Below, piece by piece: positions 8,907-16,557 of a stretch of 64,000 nucleotides of DNA. Below the pieces are notes generated by a model that saw only the letters and a list, made by a program, of their open reading frames with translations, was not told the DNA's origin and ran no database searches. Position 1 is the stretch's first letter. Every line of letters begins with the position of its first letter. A program made the position numbers and the translations under genes. The DNA is from Pseudomonas sp. JM0905a (lineage in GTDB: Bacteria > Pseudomonadota > Gammaproteobacteria > Pseudomonadales > Pseudomonadaceae). The stretch covers positions 124,001-188,000 of the forward strand of contig NZ_JACXBU010000006.1 of assembly GCF_014700075.1 (NCBI RefSeq), given 5' to 3'.

Positions 8907-9821
8907 CTACTGCTCGCTCAGCGACGTGATGCGGGTGGAGCGCCCGAGCAGTTGCAGGGCGCGATCCGGGTAATCGGTGATCAGGCCATTCGCCCCCATG
9001 TCCAGCAGGTGGCGCATGGCCGGTTGCTCGTTGATGGTCCACATCTGGACCGCCAGGCCGCGTTGCAGGGCGGTTTTCATCAGGCTGTCGGTGGCCACCT
9101 GCAGGCCGCCGCTGCTCTCGGGAATCTGCAGGGCCTGGTAGGACGGGCTGACCAGGCTGCCCAGGCCGACCCAGTTCAGCGCCACCAGTAGGCGCACTGA
9201 AGTCGGGCCGGCCGAGGTGGCGACGCCGGGGCAGACTTTGCGGAAGCGCTTCAGGCTGCGCTCATAGAAACTTCCCACCAGCACCCGTTCACGCTGCTCG
9301 TGCTTGTCCAGCAGGGCGCACAGCTGCTCTTCCATACCCACGTCGGGCACCTTGATCTCGACAACCTTGGGTTGCTCCGGAAAGCGCTCCAGCACTTCCT
9401 CGAACGTGGGGATGCGGATGCCCTGGCCGCGATAGGGATGGCTCTCACCGCCATCGGCGCTCCAGCGGTAGCCTGCATCCAGGGCCTGTGCCTCGGCAAG
9501 GGTCAGGTCGGCCACCTTGCCGTTGCCATTGGTGGTGCGATCCACCCGTGGGTCGTGCAGCACCACCAACTGGCCGTCGCGGGTGCGGCGCACGTCCATC
9601 TCCAGCATGTCCACCTTGAGGGCGGCGGCGCGTTCGAAGGCGAACAGGGTGTTCTCCGGCCACAGACCGCGTCCGCCACGATGGGCGATGACCAGGGGCT
9701 GGTCACCGAAGCCGGCGAGCACGCCGGGCCGTTCCGCCGGGCTGCTGGTCAGGGCCAGTGCGAGCAGGGCGGCGACGACGAGAAAGAGGGGAGCGAGAAA
9801 GAATCGGGCGAAGCGCTTCAT
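8907..9821 (-). CDS. Glycerophosphodiester phosphodiesterase (GDPD), membrane-anchored
   Basis: A 304-residue GDPD-fold hydrolase that would split glycerophosphodiesters into glycerol-3-phosphate and an alcohol. The catalytic elements are present: H47-R48-G49-G50, ENT at 56-58, E74 and D76 in LEMDVRRTRDG, and H89-D90. One N-terminal hydrophobic helix (about residues 5-25, FFLAPLFLVVAALLALAL) acts as an anchor or signal, so the enzyme probably faces the periplasm. The start at 9821 follows GGATAAGAAC; an upstream codon at 9863 adds 14 charged residues. It converges with the porin gene, 7 bases apart. Confidence 0.9.
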   Translation of the reverse strand: MKRFARFFLAPLFLVVAALLALALTSSPAERPGVLAGFGDQPLVIAHRGGRGLWPENTLFAFERAAALKVDMLEMDVRRTRDGQLVVLHDPRVDRTTNGNGKVADLTLAEAQALDAGYRWSADGGESHPYRGQGIRIPTFEEVLERFPEQPKVVEIKVPDVGMEEQLCALLDKHEQRERVLVGSFYERSLKRFRKVCPGVATSAGPTSVRLLVALNWVGLGSLVSPSYQALQIPESSGGLQVATDSLMKTALQRGLAVQMWTINEQPAMRHLLDMGANGLITDYPDRALQLLGRSTRITSLSEQ

Positions 9822-9951
9822 GTTGTTCTTATCCGTAAGACGTGGACGGGCGTGCCGAATCAAACGCGGGGACTATGACAAAGACGTGACGGTGAGGCGA
9901 GGGGGAAGGCGAAGAGTTGAGATGTGGGTATTTCCTGTGGGGGAATCCGCC

Positions 9952-10049
9952 TGTAGGGGCGATTTCAATCGCCAAGCAGGCCGAAGGTCTGCCCTGCGGC
10001 CTTGCATGGGGCAGCGGGGCTGCCCTTGGCGAATGAATTCGCCCCTACA
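9952..10049. repeat. Paired palindromic intergenic repeat, copy B
   Basis: TGTAGGGGCGATTTCAATCG at one end and CGAATGAATTCGCCCCTACA at the other face inward, with a GC-rich hairpin between. The 254-base gap 9822-10075 otherwise holds only the upstream region of the phosphodiesterase gene. Confidence 0.75.
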
Positions 10050-10075
10050 AGGATTCGAATTCCCAGGCGAGAAGA

Positions 10076-10648
10076 TCAGCTCGCCAGCAACCACACCCCG
10101 GCACCCGCGGACACACCACCGGCAATCCGCACCAGCGGTGCGGCGGCTCGCGGGAGGGCGCGTACCAGGCCGTAGCCAGTGGCATGCAGGGCGGCGGTGG
10201 CCGCGACGAAGCCAGCGGCATAACCCCAAGGGTTGGCCAGGTCCGGCAGCTCCAGGCCGTGGGCGACGCCATGGGCCAGGGCGAACAGGGCGGTCAGGCC
10301 CATGGCGAGCCACAGCGGCGGCCGCACGGCCACGGCCACCAGCAGGCCAAGGGCGAGTACCGAGCCGGCGATGCCGGTCTCCATCAGCGGCATTTCCACA
10401 CCGGCGAAGCCCAGAAAGCCGCCCAGCAACAGGGTGCCGACGAAGGTCAGCGGCAGGGCCCAGCGCGCCGAGCCTTGCTGCTGGGCGGCCCAGAGGCCGA
10501 CGGCGAGCATGGCCAGCAGGTGGTCGAGGCCGCTAACCGGGTGGGCGACGCCCGCCATCAGGCCGGAGTGGTCGTGTCCAGCGTGGGCGAAGGCCAGGGC
10601 CGGGGTGAGGAACAGGGCGATGGCGAAGAGCGACTTGCGCAAGTTCAT
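10076..10648 (-). CDS. HupE/UreJ-family nickel (or cobalt) permease
   Basis: A 190-residue inner-membrane protein with a signal-like first helix and about six transmembrane segments. The family motif HPVSGLDHLLAMLAVG (residues 36-51) is clear and is preceded by a metal-ligand-like HAGHDH at 22-27. HupE/UreJ proteins supply nickel to urease or hydrogenase. It lies 81 bases downstream of ureG on the same strand, separated by a CTCTCCC-type repeat, so it probably supplies Ni2+ to this urease. Metal specificity is inferred from context. Confidence 0.9.
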   Translation of the reverse strand: MNLRKSLFAIALFLTPALAFAHAGHDHSGLMAGVAHPVSGLDHLLAMLAVGLWAAQQQGSARWALPLTFVGTLLLGGFLGFAGVEMPLMETGIAGSVLALGLLVAVAVRPPLWLAMGLTALFALAHGVAHGLELPDLANPWGYAAGFVAATAALHATGYGLVRALPRAAAPLVRIAGGVSAGAGVWLLAS

Positions 10649-10688
10649 GGTGAAGCTCCTTTCACATGAGAACGAGGGTGGGGAAAAC

Positions 10689-10729
10689 CTCCCTCTCCCC
10701 CCGGCCCCTCTCCCAGAGGGAGAGGGGAG

Positions 10730-10730
<1 letters not shown>
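10689..10730. repeat. CTCTCCC/GGGAGAGG-type repeat between ureG and the hupE-like gene
   Basis: CCCCTCTCCCAGAGGGAGAGGGG forms a hairpin of up to 10 bp, abutting the ureG stop codon. Its position suggests partial termination or 3' end protection after ureG. Confidence 0.5.
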
Positions 10731-11341
<611 letters not shown>

Positions 11342-11355
11342 GGCTTCTTCTTCTC

Positions 11356-12030
11356 CTAGGAACGGAACAGACGGCTGTACTGGCGCTCGTGCGCCATGCT
11401 CGCCAGGGCCAGGCCAAACGCGGCGCTGCCCCAGCGGGTCGGGGGGATTTCACTGGCTTCGTGCTGCGCCTGCTCCAGGCAGGGCAGCAGGGCGGAGGTC
11501 AGGCGCTGGGCGGCCTGCTGGCCCAGTGGCAGGGTCTTCATCAGCACCGCCAGCTGGTTTTCCAGCCAGCCCCAGAGCCACGCGGCGAGGGCGTCCTGCG
11601 GGGTGATGGCCCAGGCCCGTGCAGCCAGGGCCCAGGCCACGGCGAGGCCGGGTTCTTCCAGCTCGGCGAGCAGGGCGCGGGCGGCCTCGTCCTGTTCGGG
11701 AAGGTCGTTCAACAGCTGCTGGAGGGAGTAACCCATCTGCCGGCTTTCCAGCTGCAGCTCGCGAGTTTCGCGGCTGGCGCGGTGGCGCCCGGCCAGGGCC
11801 TTCAGTTCGTGCCAGTCGTCCCGTGCCGCTGCCTCGCAGTGGGCCAGGAGCAGGGGCGCCTCGAAGCGCGCGAGGTTGAGCAGCAGTTGATCGCTGATCC
11901 AGCGGGCAGCGCTGTCCGGGTCATGCACCAGGCCCGAGTCCACGGCCAGTTCAAGTCCCTGGGAGTAGCTGTAGCCACCGATGGGCAGCTGGGGGCTGGC
12001 GAGTCTCAATAGCTGCCAAGCCTTGTTCAC
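11356..12030 (-). CDS. ureF: Urease accessory protein UreF
   Basis: A 224-residue helical protein that bridges UreD and UreG during nickel insertion into apo-urease. The N-terminal [21 protein letters not shown] is the typical UreF signature, and the C-terminal [13 protein letters not shown] is also conserved. The start codon overlaps the ureE stop as ATGA (12027-12030), so the two are translationally coupled. Confidence 0.96.
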   Translation of the reverse strand: MNKAWQLLRLASPQLPIGGYSYSQGLELAVDSGLVHDPDSAARWISDQLLLNLARFEAPLLLAHCEAAARDDWHELKALAGRHRASRETRELQLESRQMGYSLQQLLNDLPEQDEAARALLAELEEPGLAVAWALAARAWAITPQDALAAWLWGWLENQLAVLMKTLPLGQQAAQRLTSALLPCLEQAQHEASEIPPTRWGSAAFGLALASMAHERQYSRLFRS

Positions 12031-12527
12031 TTGCGCACCCCGAACTGGTGCAGACGCGGCGCGTAGCTGAAGTCGGCTTCGAGCTGATGGGAGTGGTGAT
12101 GGCCTCCACCATAGGCGCCGTGCTCGGGCTGGAAGCCGGCTTCGATGCTGTCCACCGCGGCGCCGAGCTGTTCGAGCATGGCCCTGAGCACGTAGTCGTC
12201 CAGCAGGCGTAGCCAGCCGTCGCCGATCTGCAGGGCGACATGGCGGTTGCCCAGGTGGTAGGCGGCGCGGGTCAGTTCAAAGGCACTGGCGCAGGTGACG
12301 TGGAGCAGGGCTTCCGGGCGCGCGCTGACTCGTACGACGCGGCCATCCTGGCTGCGCAGGCAATCACCGTCGCGCAAGGGCGGCTGGCCGCGCTCGAGGA
12401 ACAGGCCGACGTCTTCGCCTTTTGCCGTGAAGCAGCGCAAGCGGCTCTTGCTGCGCGCTTCATAGGTCAGCAGCAGCTCTTCGTCCCAGCTTGACCGGGC
12501 TTCTATTCGTTCGTGGATGACCAGCAT
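12027..12527 (-). CDS. ureE: Urease accessory nickel metallochaperone UreE
   Basis: A 166-residue dimeric nickel chaperone. The N-terminal domain begins MLVIHERIEA, the metal-binding domain includes YHLGNRHVALQI with the conserved His, and the tail holds a short His cluster, GGGHHHSHQ. The start at 12527 gives the family-standard N-terminus; an upstream in-frame start would add 47 arginine-rich residues unlike UreE. It heads ureE-ureF-ureG, and a sigma-54 promoter lies at 12564-12579, about 40 bases upstream. Confidence 0.94.
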   Translation of the reverse strand: MLVIHERIEARSSWDEELLLTYEARSKSRLRCFTAKGEDVGLFLERGQPPLRDGDCLRSQDGRVVRVSARPEALLHVTCASAFELTRAAYHLGNRHVALQIGDGWLRLLDDYVLRAMLEQLGAAVDSIEAGFQPEHGAYGGGHHHSHQLEADFSYAPRLHQFGVRK

Positions 12528-12563
12528 CGGATGGATCCGGCAGTGTGCAATGCCGGGATGCCG

Positions 12564-12579
12564 AGCAAGCCCCTTGCCA
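12564..12579 (-). promoter_or_regulatory. Predicted sigma-54 promoter of ureEFG
   Basis: On the minus strand TGGCAAGGGGCTTGCT matches the -24/-12 consensus TGGCACGrNNNTTGCW at every fixed position except one (A for C at position 6). The -12 GC lies about 40 bases before the ureE start, leaving room for a short leader. Confidence 0.7.
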
Positions 12580-12664
12580 AGATGGCCGGAGGCCCGTTCA
12601 CCGGGCCTTGCGCGGTGACGTGCCTGTCTGTGGGGCGTTTGGCTGGTCCGTGATGGTGCGCAGC

Positions 12665-12679
12665 GCACCGATGCAGTGC
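12665..12679. promoter_or_regulatory. Possible NtrC enhancer site upstream of ureE
   Basis: GCACCGATGCAGTGC fits the NtrC-type dyad GCACY-N5-RGTGC. It lies about 85-115 bases upstream of the sigma-54 element, typical enhancer spacing. A second dyad, GGTGCGCAGCGCACC at 12655-12669, overlaps it. The site lies at the edge of the desT gene's 3' end. Confidence 0.45.
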
Positions 12680-12698
12680 GCGGATGCTGGCGATCCGG

Positions 12699-13334
12699 TC
12701 AGTTTTTCGGCTGGCCCGGGCCCAGCCAGTGCTTGCCGCCGATCATGATGAAGCGCAGTTGCTGGGTGATCTTGGCGGCGGGCAGGAGATGCGGCGGTAG
12801 GTTGTCCGCCGGTGGGTCGATCAGCTCGGGGAGGGTGGCGAATACGGTCTTCACCACCAGGTCGGCCACCAGGTCGACGCCTTCCTCGTCCAGCTGCGGC
12901 ATGCGGTTGATGAGCTTGAGGTCGGCGGCCAGGTCGTCGGTGATGCGCTGGCGCAGGGCGCCGATGGCCTGGCGCACCGGCTGCGAGCCGCCGTACTGCT
13001 CGCGGGCGAGGAAGAGGAACTGGCCACGGTTGGCGAGCACCGCATCGAGGAAGATGCGTACGGAGGCTTCGATGATGCCCCCCAGCTCGAACTCGTTCTG
13101 GCGCACCTTGCGGATGGTGGCGCGGAAGGTCTCGCCCACTTCCTCGACCAGGGCCAGGCCCAGCTCATCCATGTCGTTGAAATGGCGGTAGAAGCCGGTG
13201 GGCACAATGCCGGCGTTGCGCGCCACTTCCCGCAGGCTCAGGCTGCCGAAGCCACGGCCGCTGTCCATCAGGAGGCGCGCGGCATCCATCAGGGCGTGGC
13301 GGGTCTGCTGCTTCTGTTCCGAGCGTTGGGTCAT
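12699..13334 (-). CDS. desT: TetR-family regulator DesT
   Basis: A 211-residue TetR/AcrR-type repressor. The N-terminal helix-turn-helix spans about residues 25-55 (SLREVARNAGIVPTGFYRHF), followed by a helical ligand domain. In P. aeruginosa DesT senses the saturated-to-unsaturated acyl-CoA ratio and represses desCB. Here it is divergent from desC with two dyads in the 140-base gap, the same arrangement. Identification rests on this context plus good agreement with the DesT N-terminus as I recall it. Confidence 0.9.
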   Translation of the reverse strand: MTQRSEQKQQTRHALMDAARLLMDSGRGFGSLSLREVARNAGIVPTGFYRHFNDMDELGLALVEEVGETFRATIRKVRQNEFELGGIIEASVRIFLDAVLANRGQFLFLAREQYGGSQPVRQAIGALRQRITDDLAADLKLINRMPQLDEEGVDLVADLVVKTVFATLPELIDPPADNLPPHLLPAAKITQQLRFIMIGGKHWLGPGQPKN

Positions 13335-13413
13335 GGGGCGCGGCCGTTGGCGAATGTGCGGCGCACTCTAGCAAAAGGGCTTCGCGGGCGTCGAACTGGC
13401 TTCAGTGAACAAC

Positions 13414-13431
13414 TGTTGACTGTAATTCCGG
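13414..13431. promoter_or_regulatory. Likely DesT operator, distal
   Basis: AGTGAAC-AACT-GTTGACT is a dyad with one mismatched pair. It shares the half-site AGTGAAC/GTTCACT with the second dyad 14 bases downstream. Confidence 0.55.
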
Positions 13432-13444
13432 TCTTCGGGCAGCC

Positions 13445-13464
13445 TAGTGCACGAGTGTTCACTA
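13445..13464. promoter_or_regulatory. Likely DesT operator, proximal to desC
   Basis: TAGTGCAC-GAGT-GTTCACTA is a dyad with one mismatch, ending 10 bases before the desC ATG. A repressor here would cover the transcription start or the ribosome-binding region of desC. Confidence 0.6.
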
Positions 13465-13474
13465 GAGTCTTGTC

Positions 13475-14578
13475 ATGCCCCTCGTACCTCTCTCCCTGGC
13501 GCGCCGATTCGGCCCCGCGCTGGGACCCTTGCGCGCCCTGTCCGCTGGCGGCTGGCTGCAGGAAGCCGACCTGGACTGCCTGCTGCGCCTCCTCCATCCC
13601 GTTCTGCGCCTCAACCGTGTGTTCGCCCGTGTCGAATCCCGCCGCTGGGTGGCCGACGACATGCTCGCCATTGGCCTGCGCACCAATGGCAATGCCCGTG
13701 GCTGGCGGCCTGGCCAGCATGTCCGCCTCTACCTGGAGCTGGATGGCGTGCGCCAGGGCCGCAGCTACAGCCTGGTGAGCGTGCAGGAGGACGGGCGCCT
13801 CGAACTGGCGGTGAAGCGCCAGCCGCACGGGCGGCTGTCCAACTGGCTGCTGGACCGGCTGGAAGTCGGCTCTGTGCTGGAACTGGACCCGGCCCGGGGC
13901 GACCTGGATTGGCCGCAGGACGCATCCTCGGTGTTGTTGCTGGCTGCCGGCAGCGGCATCACGCCCTTGCTCGGCCTGCTGCGTCAGGCCCTGGCCCGAG
14001 GCTTCACCGCACCGGTGACCCTGCTGCACTACGTGCGCCACCGAGCCCAGCGCGCCTTCAGCGAGGAGTTGCAGGGGCTGATGGCGCGCCACCCCAACTT
14101 GCAAGTGCGCTGGGCCATCAGCGGCGAGACGCCGGCCGCCGATGAGCTGGCCGGGCGTTTCCAGGCGGATCACTTGGCCGGGCTGCCGTCTCACAGCCTG
14201 CTGGCCTGCGGGCCCCATGGCTTCGTCGCGTGCGTACGTGACTGGTGGCAGGCCGAGCCGCGCGACGGGCGTCTGCAATGGGAAACCTTCACTGCCCCGG
14301 TCTCGACCGCCGAAGCGGGGCAGGCGGTGCGCCTGCGTTTCGCCCGCTCCCATCGGGAGCTGCCCGGCAACAGCGCCGCCAACCTGCTGGAGCAGGCCGA
14401 AGCCCATGGCCTGCGACCACCTCACGGCTGCCGCCAGGGCATCTGCACTGGCTGCACCTGCCAGTTGCTGGCCGGCAGCGTGCGTGACCTGCGCACCGGC
14501 GCCATGACCAATGGGCCGGGGCTGCCGATTCGCCTCTGCGTCAGCGCGCCGGTAGGCGATGTGGAACTGGAACTCTAG
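13475..14578 (+). CDS. desC: Oxidoreductase partner of the acyl-CoA desaturase
   Basis: A 367-residue three-domain electron-transfer protein: an FAD-binding barrel (about 45-150, GRSYSLVSVQ), an NAD(P)-binding domain (about 150-265, LLLAAGSGITPLLGL) and a C-terminal plant-type 2Fe-2S domain with C319, C324, C327 and C355 (HGCRQGICTGCTC). It passes reducing power to the di-iron desaturase encoded 8 bases downstream. The start at 13475 has only a weak AGAG upstream, and the proximal operator lies immediately before it. Confidence 0.9.
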   Translation: MPLVPLSLARRFGPALGPLRALSAGGWLQEADLDCLLRLLHPVLRLNRVFARVESRRWVADDMLAIGLRTNGNARGWRPGQHVRLYLELDGVRQGRSYSLVSVQEDGRLELAVKRQPHGRLSNWLLDRLEVGSVLELDPARGDLDWPQDASSVLLLAAGSGITPLLGLLRQALARGFTAPVTLLHYVRHRAQRAFSEELQGLMARHPNLQVRWAISGETPAADELAGRFQADHLAGLPSHSLLACGPHGFVACVRDWWQAEPRDGRLQWETFTAPVSTAEAGQAVRLRFARSHRELPGNSAANLLEQAEAHGLRPPHGCRQGICTGCTCQLLAGSVRDLRTGAMTNGPGLPIRLCVSAPVGDVELEL

Positions 14579-14586
14579 GACTTGCG

Positions 14587-15648
14587 ATGCGATTCGACCG
14601 CGAACTCACCCTTGCCGAACTCGATGCCTTTGGCGCCGAGCTGGATGCCCTGCGCCAGCGCACCCTGGATGATCTGGGCGAACCTGATGCCCGCTATATC
14701 CGCCGTATCCGCACAGCCGTGCGCGTCTGCTGCTGGAGCGGCCGCGCGCTTCTGCTGCTCGGCTGGTTCCCGCCCACCTGGCTGCTGGGCATGGCCCTGC
14801 TCGGGCTGGGCAAGATCCTCGAGAACATGGAACTGGGCCACAACGTCATGCATGGCCAGTACGACTGGATGAACGATCCCGAGTTGCGTGGCACCCGCTA
14901 TGAGTGGGACATCGCCGGACCTTCGGATTTCTGGCGGCATACCCACAACCACATCCACCACAGCTACACCAATGTGCTGGGCAAGGACGACGACGTTGGC
15001 TACGGCGTGGTGCGGCTCTTCCCCGAACAGCGCTGGAAGCCGTTCTATCGCTGGCAACCGCTATGGGTGACGCTGCAGGCGGTGCTGTTCCAGTACTCGG
15101 TGGCGGTGCAGCACCTGCGTCTGGACCAGTACTTCAAGGGCCGAATGAGCCGCGATGAGCTGCGCCCGCGACTGCGCCAGTTCAACGCCAAGGTGCTGCG
15201 CCAGTCGGTGAAGGATTACCTGCTGTTTCCCGTGCTGGCATTGCTGGTGGGCGGGAGCGCGACAGCGGTGCTGGTGGGCAACCTGCTGGCCAATCTGATC
15301 CGCAACTTGTGGACCTTCGCTGTGATCTTCTGCGGCCACTTCACCGAGCGCGCGGCAGTCTTTCCACCCAGCGTTCTGGAAGGAGAAAGCCGAGGTCATT
15401 GGTACCTGCGCCAATTGCGCGGCTCCAGCAATCTGGAAGGCGGGCCGCTATTCCATATCCTCACCGGCAACCTCAGCCACCAGATCGAACACCACCTGTT
15501 CCCCGACCTGCCGGCGCGGCGCTATGCCGAGATGGCCAAGGTGGTGAGGGAGATCGCCGGACGGTATGGGCAGGTCTACAACAGCGGGCGGCTGTCGGTG
15601 CAGTTCGGCAGCGTGATGAAGCGCATCTGGAAGTATCGGTTGGCGTGA
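14587..15648 (+). CDS. desB: Acyl-CoA delta-9 fatty acid desaturase
   Basis: A 353-residue membrane di-iron desaturase that would introduce a double bond into long-chain acyl-CoA for membrane lipid adjustment. The three histidine boxes are present: HNVMH at 85-89, HTHNHIHH at about 118-125 and HQIEHH at 298-303. Hydrophobic segments lie at about 45-75 and 205-245. It is the second gene of desC-desB, 8 bases after desC, under DesT control. Confidence 0.95.
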   Translation: MRFDRELTLAELDAFGAELDALRQRTLDDLGEPDARYIRRIRTAVRVCCWSGRALLLLGWFPPTWLLGMALLGLGKILENMELGHNVMHGQYDWMNDPELRGTRYEWDIAGPSDFWRHTHNHIHHSYTNVLGKDDDVGYGVVRLFPEQRWKPFYRWQPLWVTLQAVLFQYSVAVQHLRLDQYFKGRMSRDELRPRLRQFNAKVLRQSVKDYLLFPVLALLVGGSATAVLVGNLLANLIRNLWTFAVIFCGHFTERAAVFPPSVLEGESRGHWYLRQLRGSSNLEGGPLFHILTGNLSHQIEHHLFPDLPARRYAEMAKVVREIAGRYGQVYNSGRLSVQFGSVMKRIWKYRLA

Positions 15649-15650
15649 TT

Positions 15651-15839
15651 TCGCGAATGAATTCGCTCTTGTGGGGCCGCGTTGCGCCACTTGGCCAATG
15701 AGCTGGCTCTTGTAGGTTGGGCCGGGCGGCGTTCCGCAGAGCGCAGCGAAGCCCAACGGTGCGGGGTCGAGCGATGCTTCGTTGGACCTCGTTCCAAGGG
15801 GCCGCGCTGCGACCCTTGGCGAATGAATTCGCCCCTACA
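15651..15839. repeat. Composite intergenic repeat, copy C
   Basis: A 189-base block of repeat ends: CGAATGAATTCGC at both sides, a diverged copy in the middle (CCAATGAGCTGGC), and an inserted element with TGTAGGTTGG and GCGAAGCCCAAC near 15711-15757. It fills the convergent gap between desB and the repeat-protein gene. No ORF stands out. Confidence 0.65.
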
Positions 15840-15861
15840 GGGTATGAGCGCCCATAAACAC

Positions 15862-15882
15862 AAAGCCCGGCATCTGCCGGGC
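15862..15882 (-). terminator. Terminator of the 13-residue-repeat protein gene
   Basis: GCCCGGC-ATCT-GCCGGGC (15865-15882) forms a 7-8 bp GC stem, 22 bases past the stop codon. On the minus strand it is followed by CTTTGTGTTT. Confidence 0.65.
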
Positions 15883-15904
15883 CTTGAGGTTTTGCAGTCT
15901 GCGA

Positions 15905-16273
15905 TCAGGCGACGCGCAGGGCGCCGGTACGGTCGGAACCGCTTTCAGCTACGCGATTGGCACCAGTGCGGTCAGCGCCACTTTCGGCGACGCGGTTGGC
16001 ACCAGTGCGGTCAGCGCCACTTTCGGCGACGCGGTTGGCACCAGTGCGGTCAGCGCCACTTTCGGCAATGCGGTTGGCGCCGGTGCGGTCGGAGCCACCT
16101 TCAGCCACGCGGTCCAGGACCATGAAGCTACCTTCAGCGGCAACCGGGTCGATGACCTGGATGTAGGTGCCTTCCTTCGACTCGCCCAGAACCGGCTGGG
16201 AATCCGACGGCAGGGCAAACACGCTGGTGCTCAGGGCGGCGATGAACAGGGCGGCGAAGGCTTGGGTTTTCAT
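15905..16273 (-). CDS. Small secreted protein with five 13-residue repeats
   Basis: A 122-residue protein with a signal peptide (about residues 1-20, FAALFIAALSTSVFA) and a 35-residue linker, then five tandem copies of a 13-residue unit from residue 56 to 120, consensus VAESGADRTGANR, ending in VA. Each unit carries the same Asp-Arg and Asn-Arg pairs, so the domain is highly charged and regular. I recall similar VAEGGSDRTG proteins in Pseudomonas under uninformative names; no function is known to me. GAGGAG lies upstream of the start and a terminator follows. The repeats are close to identical in DNA, suggesting recent expansion. Confidence 0.85.
   Translation of the reverse strand: MKTQAFAALFIAALSTSVFALPSDSQPVLGESKEGTYIQVIDPVAAEGSFMVLDRVAEGGSDRTGANRIAESGADRTGANRVAESGADRTGANRVAESGADRTGANRVAESGSDRTGALRVA
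15914..16108 (-). repeat. Five in-frame 39-bp tandem repeats
   Basis: 195 bases are exactly five 39-bp units, each encoding 13 residues. The three central copies are almost identical, including the run GGCACCAGTGCGGTCAGCGC on the plus strand; the outer copies carry a few substitutions. There are no spacers, so this is a coding minisatellite and not a CRISPR array. Confidence 0.92.
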
Positions 16274-16557
16274 GATCGTGGGCTCCTCGATGGGGGCTGG
16301 AAACTGGGTACGGAGCCAATCTTACGGATGGGGCGTCGATTAAAAAGTGATCACTCCCGATAGAGAACATCAACGCCATTGATGTTGTGAGGACGCTTTT
16401 ATTATCAAGCTCTTGCGGTATTTTTAAGGCCGCATCGCGGGGCTCCGGCAATGAAAGCCAGGTCATTGAATGGAGCATCTCGGCACGTTCGTGGGTCGAT
16501 AAGGCATGGACTTCACACAGCCTCCCAGGGGTTGTCGTGGATAAAGGGGAGAAGTGC

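Noticed and set aside
12528-12668. 47-residue N-terminal extension of UreE
   Set aside because: Arginine-rich and unlike UreE; it overlaps the sigma-54 promoter.
15914-16108. Regular 39-bp repeats as a CRISPR array
   Set aside because: Repeats abut with no spacers, are in frame with a signal-peptide protein and have no cas genes near.
16387-16557. N-terminal extension of the AsmA protein
   Set aside because: The ATG at 16558 has a strong ribosome site and begins the membrane helix; the extension resembles non-coding DNA.
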